DNA of 26,108 nucleotides, from positions 1 to 26,108 of the forward strand of contig JAUCBJ010000857.1 in assembly GCA_032718475.1 (NCBI GenBank). Direction: 5' to 3'. The notes beneath the pieces were generated by a model. The model was not told the DNA's origin and searched no databases. It worked only from the letters and a program-made list of their open reading frames with translations. Of the stretch, positions 18,690 to 26,108 are shown piece after piece (position 1 is the first letter of the stretch; each line of letters opens with the position of its first letter). The stretch comes from Nemertoderma westbladi. Taxonomy: Eukaryota > Xenacoelomorpha > Nemertodermatida > Nemertodermatidae. The position numbers and the translations under genes are program-made.

Positions 18690-19630
18690 ACCATGTCCCA
18701 GAATATAGTGTCGTAATTCAGTGACACCCCCCCCCCCCCCCCTAATTTTTCTACAAATTTTAATGGGATTGCATGAAATTTGAAACAGAGATAGTTTCAC
18801 CTCCCGACCACTGACTGGGTGAGCCAGAATTTTTATTTTTGCTTTCAATCTTTAGCTACAAGCGTTTAAAAAAGAGTCTCCAGCGATATTGCACCAGTTA
18901 AACCGCAAGTATACTTCTACCTTCTAGCTGTTTGTTGGTACCAATGGAGAGCTGGTCATGCAAGGATTCCAAATATATATTAATAGATACACCCCGGGCG
19001 GGGTAAATATGAGATACAGTATACCAATCAGCCAATAGGAGAAAAACATATACCAATACAGTACAGTATATAAAAGTACAGTAATATGCGAGGGGAGTGG
19101 GGGGGGGGGGGGGTCGGGCGTTGTGGTTAGTTTGCGGCGAGTACCGACAGCGGCGGGCAGAGGTTGCAGGAAAGTATGTGGTAGCGGTCACTGCAGGAGA
19201 GTTTGCAGAACTTGCAATGGCATTCCGGGGTTAAGGCATGGAAGGGAACGGAGTTGTTGCAGACTTTAAAGTGGAATCCGTGGGCTGTCGTCCGGGTGAC
19301 AACATGCCTGTTAGTCTGGCCATGAGTCTTCCAAACCGAGGTTTGGAATGCTGGACCGCGGGAGTATCCCTCGTTAACAAAATTCTCCTCGCGTTCGGAG
19401 CGGTACGACCGGTAGTTTCGGATAACTTCTGGGTTAAACGCATACAGGGAGGTCTCTAGGAGGGCTTCGATGAATGATTTTTCCCCTGCCAATTTTAATA
19501 CAAGAGTCGAGGAAGCAGAGATTCCAAATATGAAACACAATTTGAATTTCGTTGAAAAATAGCTGAGATATGGGCGTTCAAATTTTGCATGGTTATGCAC
19601 CTGCGCGAGGCTATTTTATTCTATTTTAAT
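18690..19630. repeat. Dispersed poly-C repeat, copy 1 (interrupted by LINE insertion)
   Basis: Reverse-complementing this stretch gives the same order of blocks as 20640-21305: AATAGAATAAAATAGCC, CATATCTCAGCTATTTTTCA, ATTTGGAATCCTTGCATGACC, CATTGGTACCAACAAACAGC, AAACGCTTGTAGCTAAAGAT and CACCCAGTCAGTGGTCGGGA. It carries an 18-nt poly-C run at about 18725-18742 followed by TTTTTCTACAAAT. The insertion at 18977-19519 splits it. A third, more diverged copy lies at 25850-26075. Confidence 0.85.
18977..19519 (-). mobile_element. 5'-truncated LINE 3' fragment with zinc-knuckle ORF end and 12-bp target duplication
   Basis: GATTCCAAATAT flanks the segment as a direct repeat (18965-18976 and 19520-19531), and copy 2 of the surrounding repeat (about 20743-20760) has the uninterrupted site. 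On the minus strand the insert encodes KLAGEKSFIEALLETSLYAF, REENFVNEGYSRGPAFQTSV, TRTTAHGFHFKVCNNSVPFH and ECHCKFCKLSCSDRYHILSC with a stop at 19127-19129. T-x-HG followed by C-x-C-x2-C-x8-H-x3-C resembles the region between the RNase H-like part and the CCHC knuckle at the C-terminus of I/jockey/CR1-type ORF2. That reading is inference. After the stop come a poly-C run and a small ACCCCGCCCGGGGT hairpin near the 3' end. It is clearly GC-richer than its surroundings and a different family from the (TAG)n LINE. Confidence 0.6.
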
Positions 19631-19884
19631 AAATGCATCATAATCTGGAAATTTTTGTTTATCCAAATTATTATTATTATTATTTCAATCCGGTATAAGG
19701 CTCCGGCGGCTTTAATTAGTTAAATGGTCGGACGACATACTAATGATTTCACTTGCACACAAAAATAAGAATCATTGAAAACTGAATCACAAGTGGCGTA
19801 TGGTATAAGAAGGTAAGACAAGACAAACAATGTTCAAATATCTAGAATGTCCTGAATAAGTGACCTTCGGATATTAAAATTTAC
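19631..19884. other. Non-coding
   Basis: No gene is recognised. There is a short (ATT)n run at about 19668-19684. Confidence 0.45.
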
Positions 19885-20488
19885 TCAACATTTTCCATAG
19901 ATAATTTTTAAATGCAGTATTTTATAACTCTCTCGGGGTGTTAGGGTGATGCAGGTGCTTTTAAGTTTACTAAGACAAGACTTTATGGCGTATTTATGAA
20001 CTGCAAGAGATGTAAGACTCGGTATGTTGGATTCCCATGAAGATATGTTATAGGTTGAATATAATTTAACATTACCCTGGCCAGTAATGTTCACTCCAAG
20101 TAGATAATAGAACAGATACATTACTTTTTTATTGCCGCAATTAAATGTATAATATATAGTGCGACATTGGTTTCCACGTATGATGTCAGATACATCTGGT
20201 ATTTGGAACAAATTATTCAGGATGACATTTGACATCTTTGATACCCGTAGTAGGCTACGCATGGCTTTTCTTGTTGAGGTGGCAATTTCGATTATGTCTT
20301 TTGATTCTAGTGATGACGAGCCTTACAGAACACTTGGTAAACTAAGGGATCGCGTAGTCAGTACACCGATGCTCATATTATCAACAGCGAAACCCTAAGT
20401 GTTTATCATAGCGACATTCATCCATAACTTGTTCAAAATCGTGTGTTTCAAAGCTCTCGAGTTTGATGGCAGGGGTAAGCCCATATAA
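19885..20488 (-). pseudogene. Decayed terminal exon with SOCS-box-like C-terminus
   Basis: On the minus strand an acceptor CAGTACAATCTTGTAG opens at 20488 into LYGLTPAIKLESFETHDFEQ and VMDECRYDKHLG. After a frame change near 20390-20400 it reads FAVDNMSIGVLTTRSLSLPS. A TAA at 20323-20325 interrupts, then GSSSLESKDIIEIATSTRKA, LLRVSKMSNVILNNLFQIPD and the C-terminus IPSLTSLAVHKYAIKSCLSK / LTPRESYKILHL, stop at 19885-19887. The last 40 residues follow the SOCS-box pattern (PSL-x2-L-x4-I-x4, then a Pro/Leu patch) found at the end of ankyrin-SOCS proteins, which recruit elongin B/C to cullin ligases. The homology is tentative. One stop and one frameshift argue for a pseudogene, though sequencing error could also produce them. 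Confidence 0.4.
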
Positions 20489-20639
20489 CTACAAGATTGT
20501 ACTGATTTAATCGGTTGTTCCCCTATAAATACTTTATAAATACTTACAAATACGTAGCTGGGCAACAATGCATTGCTTCTTTAATCACACTAATACGTAG
20601 CTATTCATACATTTAAAAAATGTTCCAGAATATGGTTTA

Positions 20640-21305
20640 TTTATGAAATAGAATAAAATAGCCTCGCGCCAGTGCAAAACCATGCAACATTTGAACGCTC
20701 ATATCTCAGCTATTTTTCAACGAAATTCAAATTGTGTTACATATTTGGAATCCTTGCATGACCTTGCATTAGAACAAAATCGCCTCCGCTTTGCAGGACA
20801 TTGCTTTCGCCGTGAGGACCAGCCAGTGCATAATCTTGTACTTTGGCAGCCTCATGGAGTGAATAAGCATGGTGGACAGCCCATGACTTTCTTCTTGAGA
20901 CGGATGATCTAGCAAATGTCATGGGTGATAGGGAGTTGTGGCGGTGCAATTTTGTCGATAAGCCGGCACAGCATTCTTAAAAAGGCAGCTGCAATGCAGC
21001 ATGTCGATCCTAGTAGTAGTTGCATGACCAGCTTTCCATTGGTACCAACAAACAGCTACATACAGTATAAGGTAGAAGAATAACTGCGGTGTAACTGGTG
21101 TAATATCGCGGGAGGCACTTTTTTTAAACGCTTGTAGCTAAAGATTGAAAGCAAAAATAAAAATTCTGGCTCACCCAGTCAGTGGTCGGGAGGTGAAACT
21201 ATCTCTGTTTCAAATTTCATACAATTTCATTAAGATATATGTACAGTATAAAAATTTGGGATGTCGTGTGATTGAATTACGACACCATATTCCGGGGCGC
21301 GGTGT
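20640..21305. repeat. Dispersed poly-C repeat, copy 2 (inverted relative to copy 1)
   Basis: This matches the reverse complement of 18690-19630 but lacks that copy's 543-bp insertion. It carries its own LINE insertion at 20764-21019 and has lost the poly-C run, with about AAAATTTGGGATGTCG in its place. With copy 1 it could form a hairpin around the SOCS-like exon. Confidence 0.85.
20764..21019 (+). mobile_element. LINE 3' end, 5'-truncated copy with 10-bp target duplication
   Basis: TTGCATGACC occurs at 20754-20763 and 21020-21029, and copy 1 of the host repeat has the single uninterrupted site at about 18953-18962. The insert encodes LEQNRLRFAGHCFRREDQPV and PHGVNKHGGQPMTF of ORF2. A deletion of roughly 33 bp removes the ILKDTGLEDA codons. 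It then continues to the stop, CAGCTGCAATGCAGCATGTCGATCC and the tail TAGTAGTAG. It is inactive. Confidence 0.92.
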
Positions 21306-21588
21306 ATATAAGTATTTTCGTACAATTAACCAAATTGTGCACCGATATTGTTAGTCCAACCTGACCCTATACTAAAAATTTTTTTTACAAATATTTCAAA
21401 TACAAATTACCCGTTGTAGATTTATTCACACTATAATTTGTCAACTCTTCAGTTACTGTTTGTGGCCTTAAATTATACAAATTACACTCCCTGTTCTTTC
21501 TTCTCCACTGTGTTCTTGTACCGGTACCACAAATCTCCTAAAAAGATAATATAAATTCAAAAAGGCACAGATATAACTATATATACGT
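21306..21588. other. Non-coding
   Basis: No gene or repeat is identified. Confidence 0.45.
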
Positions 21589-21687
21589 CATTGTTCATAA
21601 AAGACTACTTTATAGCGTTACGGCACGAGTGATTTTGATAATAGAACGAGGGCCGTAAAAGCTTTAATGTGCTAATTATGAACAATG
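21589..21687. repeat. Small inverted-repeat element
   Basis: CATTGTTCATAA at 21589-21600 pairs with TTATGAACAATG at 21676-21687. Inside, TTACGGCACGAG pairs loosely with CGAGGGCCGTAA. The inner CGAGTG...CGAGGG..CCG design resembles that of the inverted repeat at 22902-23042. Confidence 0.75.
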
Positions 21688-22330
21688 GCGAATCTAATTT
21701 TATTTATTTGTGGGGAATTATTTGTAGTTATGCACTTAAACTTTCTAGAACAGCCTATTAATGACGCGGTGACATACTGGATATTCTGGAAATACATAGA
21801 AAATGTATGTAGTGAGGAAAGCACCATTTTTTCACTATATATGTAAAATTTTACGTAGAACCCATTTCGAAGGGTATCCAAAGCTGTAGTTGAGTGTACG
21901 ACATTGATATCGATGTATTGAAAGAATGAGAAAATGTAAATTAACGATTATAATATTTGTGTTTGTCTTTTCTAGGAAACCGTACATGACACTGCGTATT
22001 ATCATATGCTTATTATAATCGATATGTTGAATCGTTTTAGAAAGGTTTGTTGCGCAGATAAGATGAACTTGTTGAACTAGTAGGGACATACTGAGAAATA
22101 ATGTCACACTGTGTTATAAAGCTGGAAAATATGTCGCCCTGAAGATGTGGTAGTGCGAAATTAATTCCACACAATTAAATAAAATATTTGATGATTTCAT
22201 AAATTAACATACCATATTGTTTAATCAGATAGGGGTTGGGGGACTTTCGAAGCAATAAAAATTCATCCCTCTCCAGTCCAGGGGAAATTCGACGCAAATA
22301 ACAGCTGATTACTCCCAAAAATAAAACTGT
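21688..22330. other. Unassigned stretch
   Basis: Minus-strand frames at 21672-21881 and 21835-22107 translate to sequence without recognisable domains. I do not call a gene. Confidence 0.35.
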
Positions 22331-22449
22331 AACCTGTTCTATTGTGTTTAGTTTATTGTTTTGGTTAGAATAGCGCGCTACAGTAACCTGCTCCTTTCCC
22401 CTTACTTGATAATTTAACATTGAGGCGGGATATTAATTCGCCGAGATTA
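22331..22449. repeat. Dispersed repeat, copy 2 (inverted partner of 11268-11374)
   Basis: The reverse complement contains CTCGGCGAATTAATATCCCG, AAATTATCAAGTAAGGGGAA and ATTCTAACCAAAACAATAAA in the order seen at 11268-11374. Confidence 0.8.
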
Positions 22450-22547
22450 TATTTGCGTCCGTCCTCAGTTTGTTAAACAAACAGTATGTATGTTTAATAT
22501 AGCTACAGTAATTTCAGTATAATTAGTAAAATTAACATCCATCCATC

Positions 22548-22696
22548 GTCGGAATTGTCCGGGTCGGATTTGTCCGGGTCGGAATTGTCCGGGTCAGAAT
22601 TGTCCGGGTCGGAATTGTCCGGGTCGGATTTGTCCGGTTCGGAATTGTCCGGGTCGGAATTGTCCGGGACGGATTTGTCCGGGTCGGAATTGTCCG
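22548..22696. repeat. 15-bp minisatellite (GTCGGAATTGTCCGG)n, about 10 copies
   Basis: Ten units differ mainly at AAT/TTT. Because 15 is a multiple of 3, the array is open on both strands: plus-strand SGSEL/SGSDL repeats and minus-strand NSDPD/KSDPD repeats. On the minus strand it follows the sulfotransferase-like exon and its intron start, so it is probably intronic and not translated. Confidence 0.93.
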
Positions 22697-22739
22697 TACG
22701 CCAATTAATACATTTATGTATCATGAGAACAACACAAAC

Positions 22740-22868
22740 CTTAACCAATTTATTCATACTCCGTATTATATCAACATCCTCTTGTATCTTTAAATGTCCC
22801 ACTTCTTCAACCCGCCTCCACAATGATTGGTTAAAGTGGTTATATAACAGCCAATCAGCATTATTAAA
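22740..22868 (-). CDS. Galactose 3-O-sulfotransferase-like exon (fragment)
   Basis: On the minus strand, acceptor TTTGTTACAG and a possible donor AAG|GTTTGTG bound 129 bp (43 codons) reading FNNADWLLYNHFNQSLWRRV, EEVGHLKIQEDVDIIRSMNK and LVK. The pattern LLY-x-HFN-x-S-x-W-R-x-VE-x2-G-x6-D-V matches the C-terminal third of Gal3ST-family enzymes, Golgi type II membrane proteins that transfer sulfate from PAPS to galactose of glycolipids and glycoproteins. The N-terminal PAPS-binding part is not found in the window, so this is either one exon of a gene split by large introns or an isolated relic. No stop or frameshift is seen inside it. It would put a sulfate-adding gene in the same window as the arylsulfatase, probably by chance. 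Confidence 0.55.
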
Positions 22869-22901
22869 CTGTAACAAATTGGAGATAAAATAATAACTAT
22901 T

Positions 22902-23042
22902 TATTATATTGTGTATAATGTAGCACTTTATCTGACGCCGGTCCCGAGTGTTAATATCTACACGAACGAGCGAAGCGAGTGAGTGAAATATTGAAACGAG
23001 GGACCGAAGTGAGATAAAGGTACATTATACACAATATAATAT
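22902..23042. repeat. Inverted-repeat element, 42-44-bp arms
   Basis: TATTATATTGTGTATAATGT followed by AGCACTTTATCT and CGGTCCC (22902-22945) pairs with 23000-23042 with a few mismatches. The 54-bp loop contains CGAACGAGCGAAGCGAGTGA. It looks like a small MITE or hairpin and has no coding. Confidence 0.88.
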
Positions 23043-23671
23043 TTTGTTTTATTGTTCAATTTCTGGAGTAATTAACAAGAGGTATAATAGATAATATTGG
23101 CCATTTCTTATATTTGTATGATTTGTTTACGATTCACATACATTTTCGCTATTATATACTAAATTTCTAGAACTATGTTCAAGAACTCTTAAAAAGGTTA
23201 CAGAAACAATTCTGGAACATTTTTATATATCTAGAACAACAATTTAAAGTAACAAAAACTAGCTAATATATTAATTTTGAACTATTTTAAGATATGTAAT
23301 AAAATTATAACAATAATAGCTAACATGTTGACGAACATACTAGCTAGTATAAAAAAATACCTTATATCAAGGCCATCTTAATACCAGGCCTGCCCACTGC
23401 ATTCTAGAATACCTCGATCAGCTGATATAAGAAATCATACTTTTCGGCATTTTATTATTGCTGTAGGGTAAAATACCATTACTTCAAAGTTGCGTTACGT
23501 TACGTTTTGGTAGTTGTTTCAATTTCACGGGGCCTACAATTATCTTTACTACACTGAAACTGCTGCGAGAGGTTCCAGGACGAACCACTTCGTCTCATTC
23601 GGACCTTCGACCCAATACCACTGCGAAGCGATCATGTTGCGAGATGGTGATGGTGTGTAGAGGAAGGAATC
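23043..23671. other. AT-rich dispersed-repeat DNA and possible SINE part
   Basis: No gene is found. 23160-23370 shares the TTCTAGAAC / ACTAGCTA vocabulary of 1390-1560 and 24640-24880. 23575-23645 shares a TCTCATTCGGAMCTTCGAYCCAATAC phrase with 8070-8095, the possible SINE core (minus strand). Confidence 0.4.
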
Positions 23672-23674
23672 TAA

Positions 23675-24024
23675 TGGCCTGTTTACACGTGGCAACTTTT
23701 AGAGCAACTTTCTCGGCAACTTGTAGAGCAACCCAGGTTGCCGATCAAGTTGCTCCGTGTAAACACGTAAAAAAGTTGCCGTAAAAGTTGCTCAACTTTT
23801 ACGGCAGCTTGAAGGAATTTGCGTTGGCGAATAAAGCGGGATAATCAGATTTAATTATCAAACTAGCTAGAAAATAAAATGACCCACTATTTTACAGTCA
23901 AACTAGCCAAGTTGCTATAAAAGTTGCCGGCCAAGTTGCAGGTAAAGTTGCTGGTAAAGTTGCCACAACAGCGATTAATTTAAGTTGCGCTAAAAGTTGC
24001 CACGTGTAAACACTAAACAGGCCT
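23675..24024. mobile_element. 350-bp MITE, PIF/Harbinger-like
   Basis: The ends GGCCTGTTTACACGTGGCAA and ...TTGCCACGTGTAAACACTAAACAGGCC are inverted repeats with one 6-bp indel. TAA occurs directly outside both ends (23672-23674 and 24025-24027), fitting the 3-bp TWA target duplication of PIF/Harbinger elements. The interior repeats AAGTTGCC-like octamers many times and has no gene. Superfamily assignment is inferred from the target duplication and GGCCTGTTTACAC-type ends. Confidence 0.75.
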
Positions 24025-24027
24025 TAA

Positions 24028-24378
24028 TGGGGCTGATGCAGCTCGTGGTTCGAATAAATAATTTCTTTATTGTTTGTGTAATTCCCATTGTTGTGCATTG
24101 AAAATACACCTCTTAAAACGCATTTTCTTCTCTGCTTTCATCAATAATATCAAATAAAAAATAAATAATAAAATATCAATAATACATGAAGTAATGTTCG
24201 TGGTATTAGTGTGGCCTGGGGCCCCATTCTTGGAAAACTTATGGCATCATATTTTGTTGTTAATTTTAATGTATAATATCAAGGAGACTTGTTCGAGAAC
24301 ATTGTAAATACAAAGAAATACAAAAACATATATGTATATACACCATGTCCCGTAAAACAAAAATCCCCCTAAAACAAA
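24028..24378. other. Non-coding
   Basis: No gene is seen. The minus-strand frame at 24247-24438 is hydrophobic, composition-driven sequence without a domain. Confidence 0.45.
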
Positions 24379-24975
24379 AATCCTCAAGATAATAGCCATT
24401 AACATTGTCAAATAAATGGTCAAAAAGTGGGTACCCATAACATAGTAGTGCCCTCAGTCAGAACACTACCTGTGCTTATCGTGTTTAATAATAATATTTT
24501 CTTGACCTTTTTGAGAGCATCCAAAAAAAATTCTAGATTTATTTATCTTTTTATTAGTCATTTCTAGAATATATTGATGATACGGAAATTGCCTAAATAA
24601 AAGGGGAATTACAAATTTTCTTTTGTAATTTTAAAGACCACTAGCTACCATTAAAAACACTAGCACCATAAAAAAAAATAATAGCTAACCTCACTCAGAA
24701 GGTGAAATTTACGTTCTAGAACACAAAACATCATGATAATATCCATTAACATGGTCAAAAATTGATCCAAAATTAGGTACCAAAAGTTTGGTTTTGTAAT
24801 TTTAAAAACAGTAGCTACCTAAAAAAACAGTGGCTACCTAAAAAAAAAACAGTAGCTACCATAATAAAAACACTAGCTAACGTCACATCGAAGATGACAT
24901 TTATGTTCTAAAACAAAAAACCTCATGATAATAGCCATTAACATGGTCAAATAAATGGTCTTAAAGTGGGTACCC
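24379..24975. repeat. Direct repeats of an AT-rich module
   Basis: CCTCATGATAATAGCCATTA followed by ACATGGTCAAATAAATGGTC and AAAGTGGGTACCC occurs at about 24382-24436 and 24921-24975, with a diverged copy at about 24731-24783. Between them are clustered CAGTAGCTACCTAAAAAAA units. Inverted relatives occur at 1280-1560. The family is unknown. Confidence 0.75.
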
Positions 24976-24980
24976 ATTAT

Positions 24981-25639
24981 TGTATTAAATGGCTCCTCCC
25001 TTCCTTGGGTTAAGCAAGCCACCCATTTGGGTAATATATTTCATTTTAGTGGTAGATTTACCATTGATGTAATGTCAAAACGCGGTAAATTTATTGGTAA
25101 ATTAGTTAGTTTACGTAGGGAATTTTATTTTACTCACCCATATACGTTATCCAATTTGTAACGTATTTATTGCACGAGTTTTTATGGTAGTCAATTGTGG
25201 GTCAAGATTGGTGACATCGTGGCATATTAACATTCGTCTTGTTTGGGGGTTACCACTAAATACGCATCGTTTTATTGTAGAGGGATTAGTACCTTTCGCT
25301 CATCCCTATAGTATGCTTTGCAGTAGGTTTTTATCTTTTGCACAGTCGTTATTGCATAGTAATAAACCCTCAATTAAATTTCTTGCAACGTTATGTTTAT
25401 TTGATTGTAGGACAGTATCTGGTGCGAATTTATATCATATTATTAATAAATGTCAAGTTGGTTTCAATAATATTTCAAAACGGCTATGCATTAATGTCAC
25501 TTGGTTCCCAGACAGTAGATCATCATATATAGTGCCTTTGTGTTGAGAAGTAGTTGATTATAACAATGGATTTCTAAATATTCCCGGTTTTAGTTCGGTT
25601 GAACTTAATGATATTTTGGTAAATATTTGTTCGCCTTAG
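24981..25639 (+). pseudogene. LINE ORF2 C-terminus, CR1/L2-like, broken
   Basis: The frame reads VKQATHLGNIFHFSGRFTID, SKRGKFIGKLVSLRREFYFT, a TAA at 25159-25161, then RIYCTSFYGSQLW. A frameshift near 25200-25230 leads to NIRLVWGLPLNTHRFIVEGL, MLCSRFLSFAQSLLHSN, TVSGANLYHIINKCQ and, beyond a TGA at 25544-25546, NNGFLNIPGFSSVELNDILV ending at TAG 25637-25639. The order VKHLG..., RGKF, YGSQLW, R-x-WGLP-x-THR and a final V-x-R-LI-like helix is typical of the region after the reverse transcriptase in CR1/L2-type elements of marine invertebrates. It is a different family from the (TAG)n LINE. Stops and frameshift make it inactive. Confidence 0.72.
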
Positions 25640-25849
25640 ACATTCGTGTTACTACTTAACTGTTTATCCTTAACTATCTGTTGTATATTTCTTTTGTTCT
25701 TATAGGTCCTTATTACGATTTGTGCTATAATTATTCTTCTGTATTGTGTACTATGCTGTTTAGTTGATTTATTTTTCTTTTTGTTCTGTTATCACATACG
25801 TAGTCTGTACCCGGCTTGCCGGTGTATGATAATAACAATAATAATAACA
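25640..25849. other. Non-coding, probable LINE 3' flank
   Basis: No gene is seen. It contains a CATTACTATG/AATAATAATAACATAGTAATG inverted phrase near 25830-25858 and no clear LINE 3' tail. Confidence 0.35.
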
Positions 25850-26075
25850 TAGTAATGCCGTCATTTTCTGATGACACGGACCCCCCCCCCCCCCCCCCCC
25901 CCAAGATTTTTCTACAAATCTTTATCATATTGCTTGAAATTTGAAACACCACTAGTTCCACTCACCGTCGATGACCCCATGAAGCCGGAATTTTCGATGT
26001 TGCCTTTAAATTCTTTTTATAAGCGTTTTAAAATAGTGTCTTTTGCGAAATCGCACCCCGTATCGTGGACATTCT
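25850..26075. repeat. Dispersed poly-C repeat, copy 3 (diverged)
   Basis: GATGACACGGA, a 22-nt poly-C run (25881-25902), TTTTTCTACAAATCTTTAT, ATTGCTTGAAATTTGAAAC, CCGGAATTTT and TATAAGCGTTTTAAAA follow the block order of 18715-18890 in the same orientation. It is clearly more diverged than copies 1 and 2. Confidence 0.75.
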
Positions 26076-26108
26076 TAACATTAGTCGTAATTTTTTCATA
26101 TCAATAGA

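Noticed and set aside
19238-19459. Plus-strand 73-codon frame over the GC-rich insert
   Set aside because: It is the shadow of the minus-strand Cys/His-rich frame, which has the recognisable zinc-knuckle pattern.
21835-22107. 90-codon minus-strand frame as an exon
   Set aside because: No motif, no convincing splice sites, and composition like the surrounding intergenic DNA.
22555-22893. Plus-strand SGSEL/SGSDL repeat protein
   Set aside because: It is the antisense reading of a 15-bp minisatellite, open only because the unit is a multiple of three; the sulfotransferase-like homology is on the other strand.

Overview
This window is metazoan nuclear DNA. It is AT-rich, its exons are bounded by GT...AG splice sites, and it carries many decayed non-LTR retrotransposons, inverted-repeat elements and minisatellites. 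It contains no bacterial operons and no CRISPR array, and I found no credible tRNA or rRNA gene. The palindrome TAGGCCTA is strongly over-represented, and a foldback element with arms made of tandem subrepeats is present. Both make me lean towards an echinoderm or another marine deuterostome, but that is a low-confidence inference.

Layout. Positions 1-450 hold the first exon of an arylsulfatase B-like gene on the minus strand. It is cut by an intron inside the catalytic C-x-P-x-R signature and runs off the left edge. Positions 915-2660 hold two exons of a decayed cysteine-rich gene that ends in a tesmin/CXC-like domain. Positions 3671-7612 are dominated by a foldback structure. A 360-bp left arm and a 3.2-kb right arm flank a 299-bp spacer, and the right arm has grown into about 72 copies of a 43-bp unit. 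Positions 7613-11400 are mostly non-coding, with two minus-strand LINE relics. Positions 11975-13249 hold three plus-strand exons (Cys-rich module, EGF domain, short tail) and a polyadenylation signal, which look like the 3' end of a secreted or membrane EGF protein gene. Positions 13300-14810 contain a degenerate tandem repeat, a 24-bp micro-insertion of the LINE tail with a 12-bp target duplication, and a 578-bp terminal-inverted-repeat element.

Positions 15372-17966 hold two LINE ORF2 copies in convergent orientation; together they show endonuclease, reverse transcriptase (FADD) and C-terminal parts. Positions 18690-21305 contain two inverted copies of a dispersed repeat. Each carries an insertion that the other lacks, so each preserves the other's empty site. 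Between them lies a decayed exon with a SOCS-box-like C-terminus. Positions 21590-24980 contain inverted repeats, a 15-bp minisatellite beside a galactose 3-O-sulfotransferase-like exon, a Harbinger-like MITE and AT-rich direct repeats. Positions 24981-25639 are the C-terminal part of a second (CR1/L2-like) LINE, followed by a third copy of the poly-C repeat family.

Few host genes are present: the arylsulfatase exon, the EGF exons, and possibly the sulfotransferase and SOCS-box-like exons. The main content is a record of transposition: one LINE family is seen at six or more sites, all broken and most 5'-truncated, and its 3' end is marked by GATCCTAGTAGTAGT.
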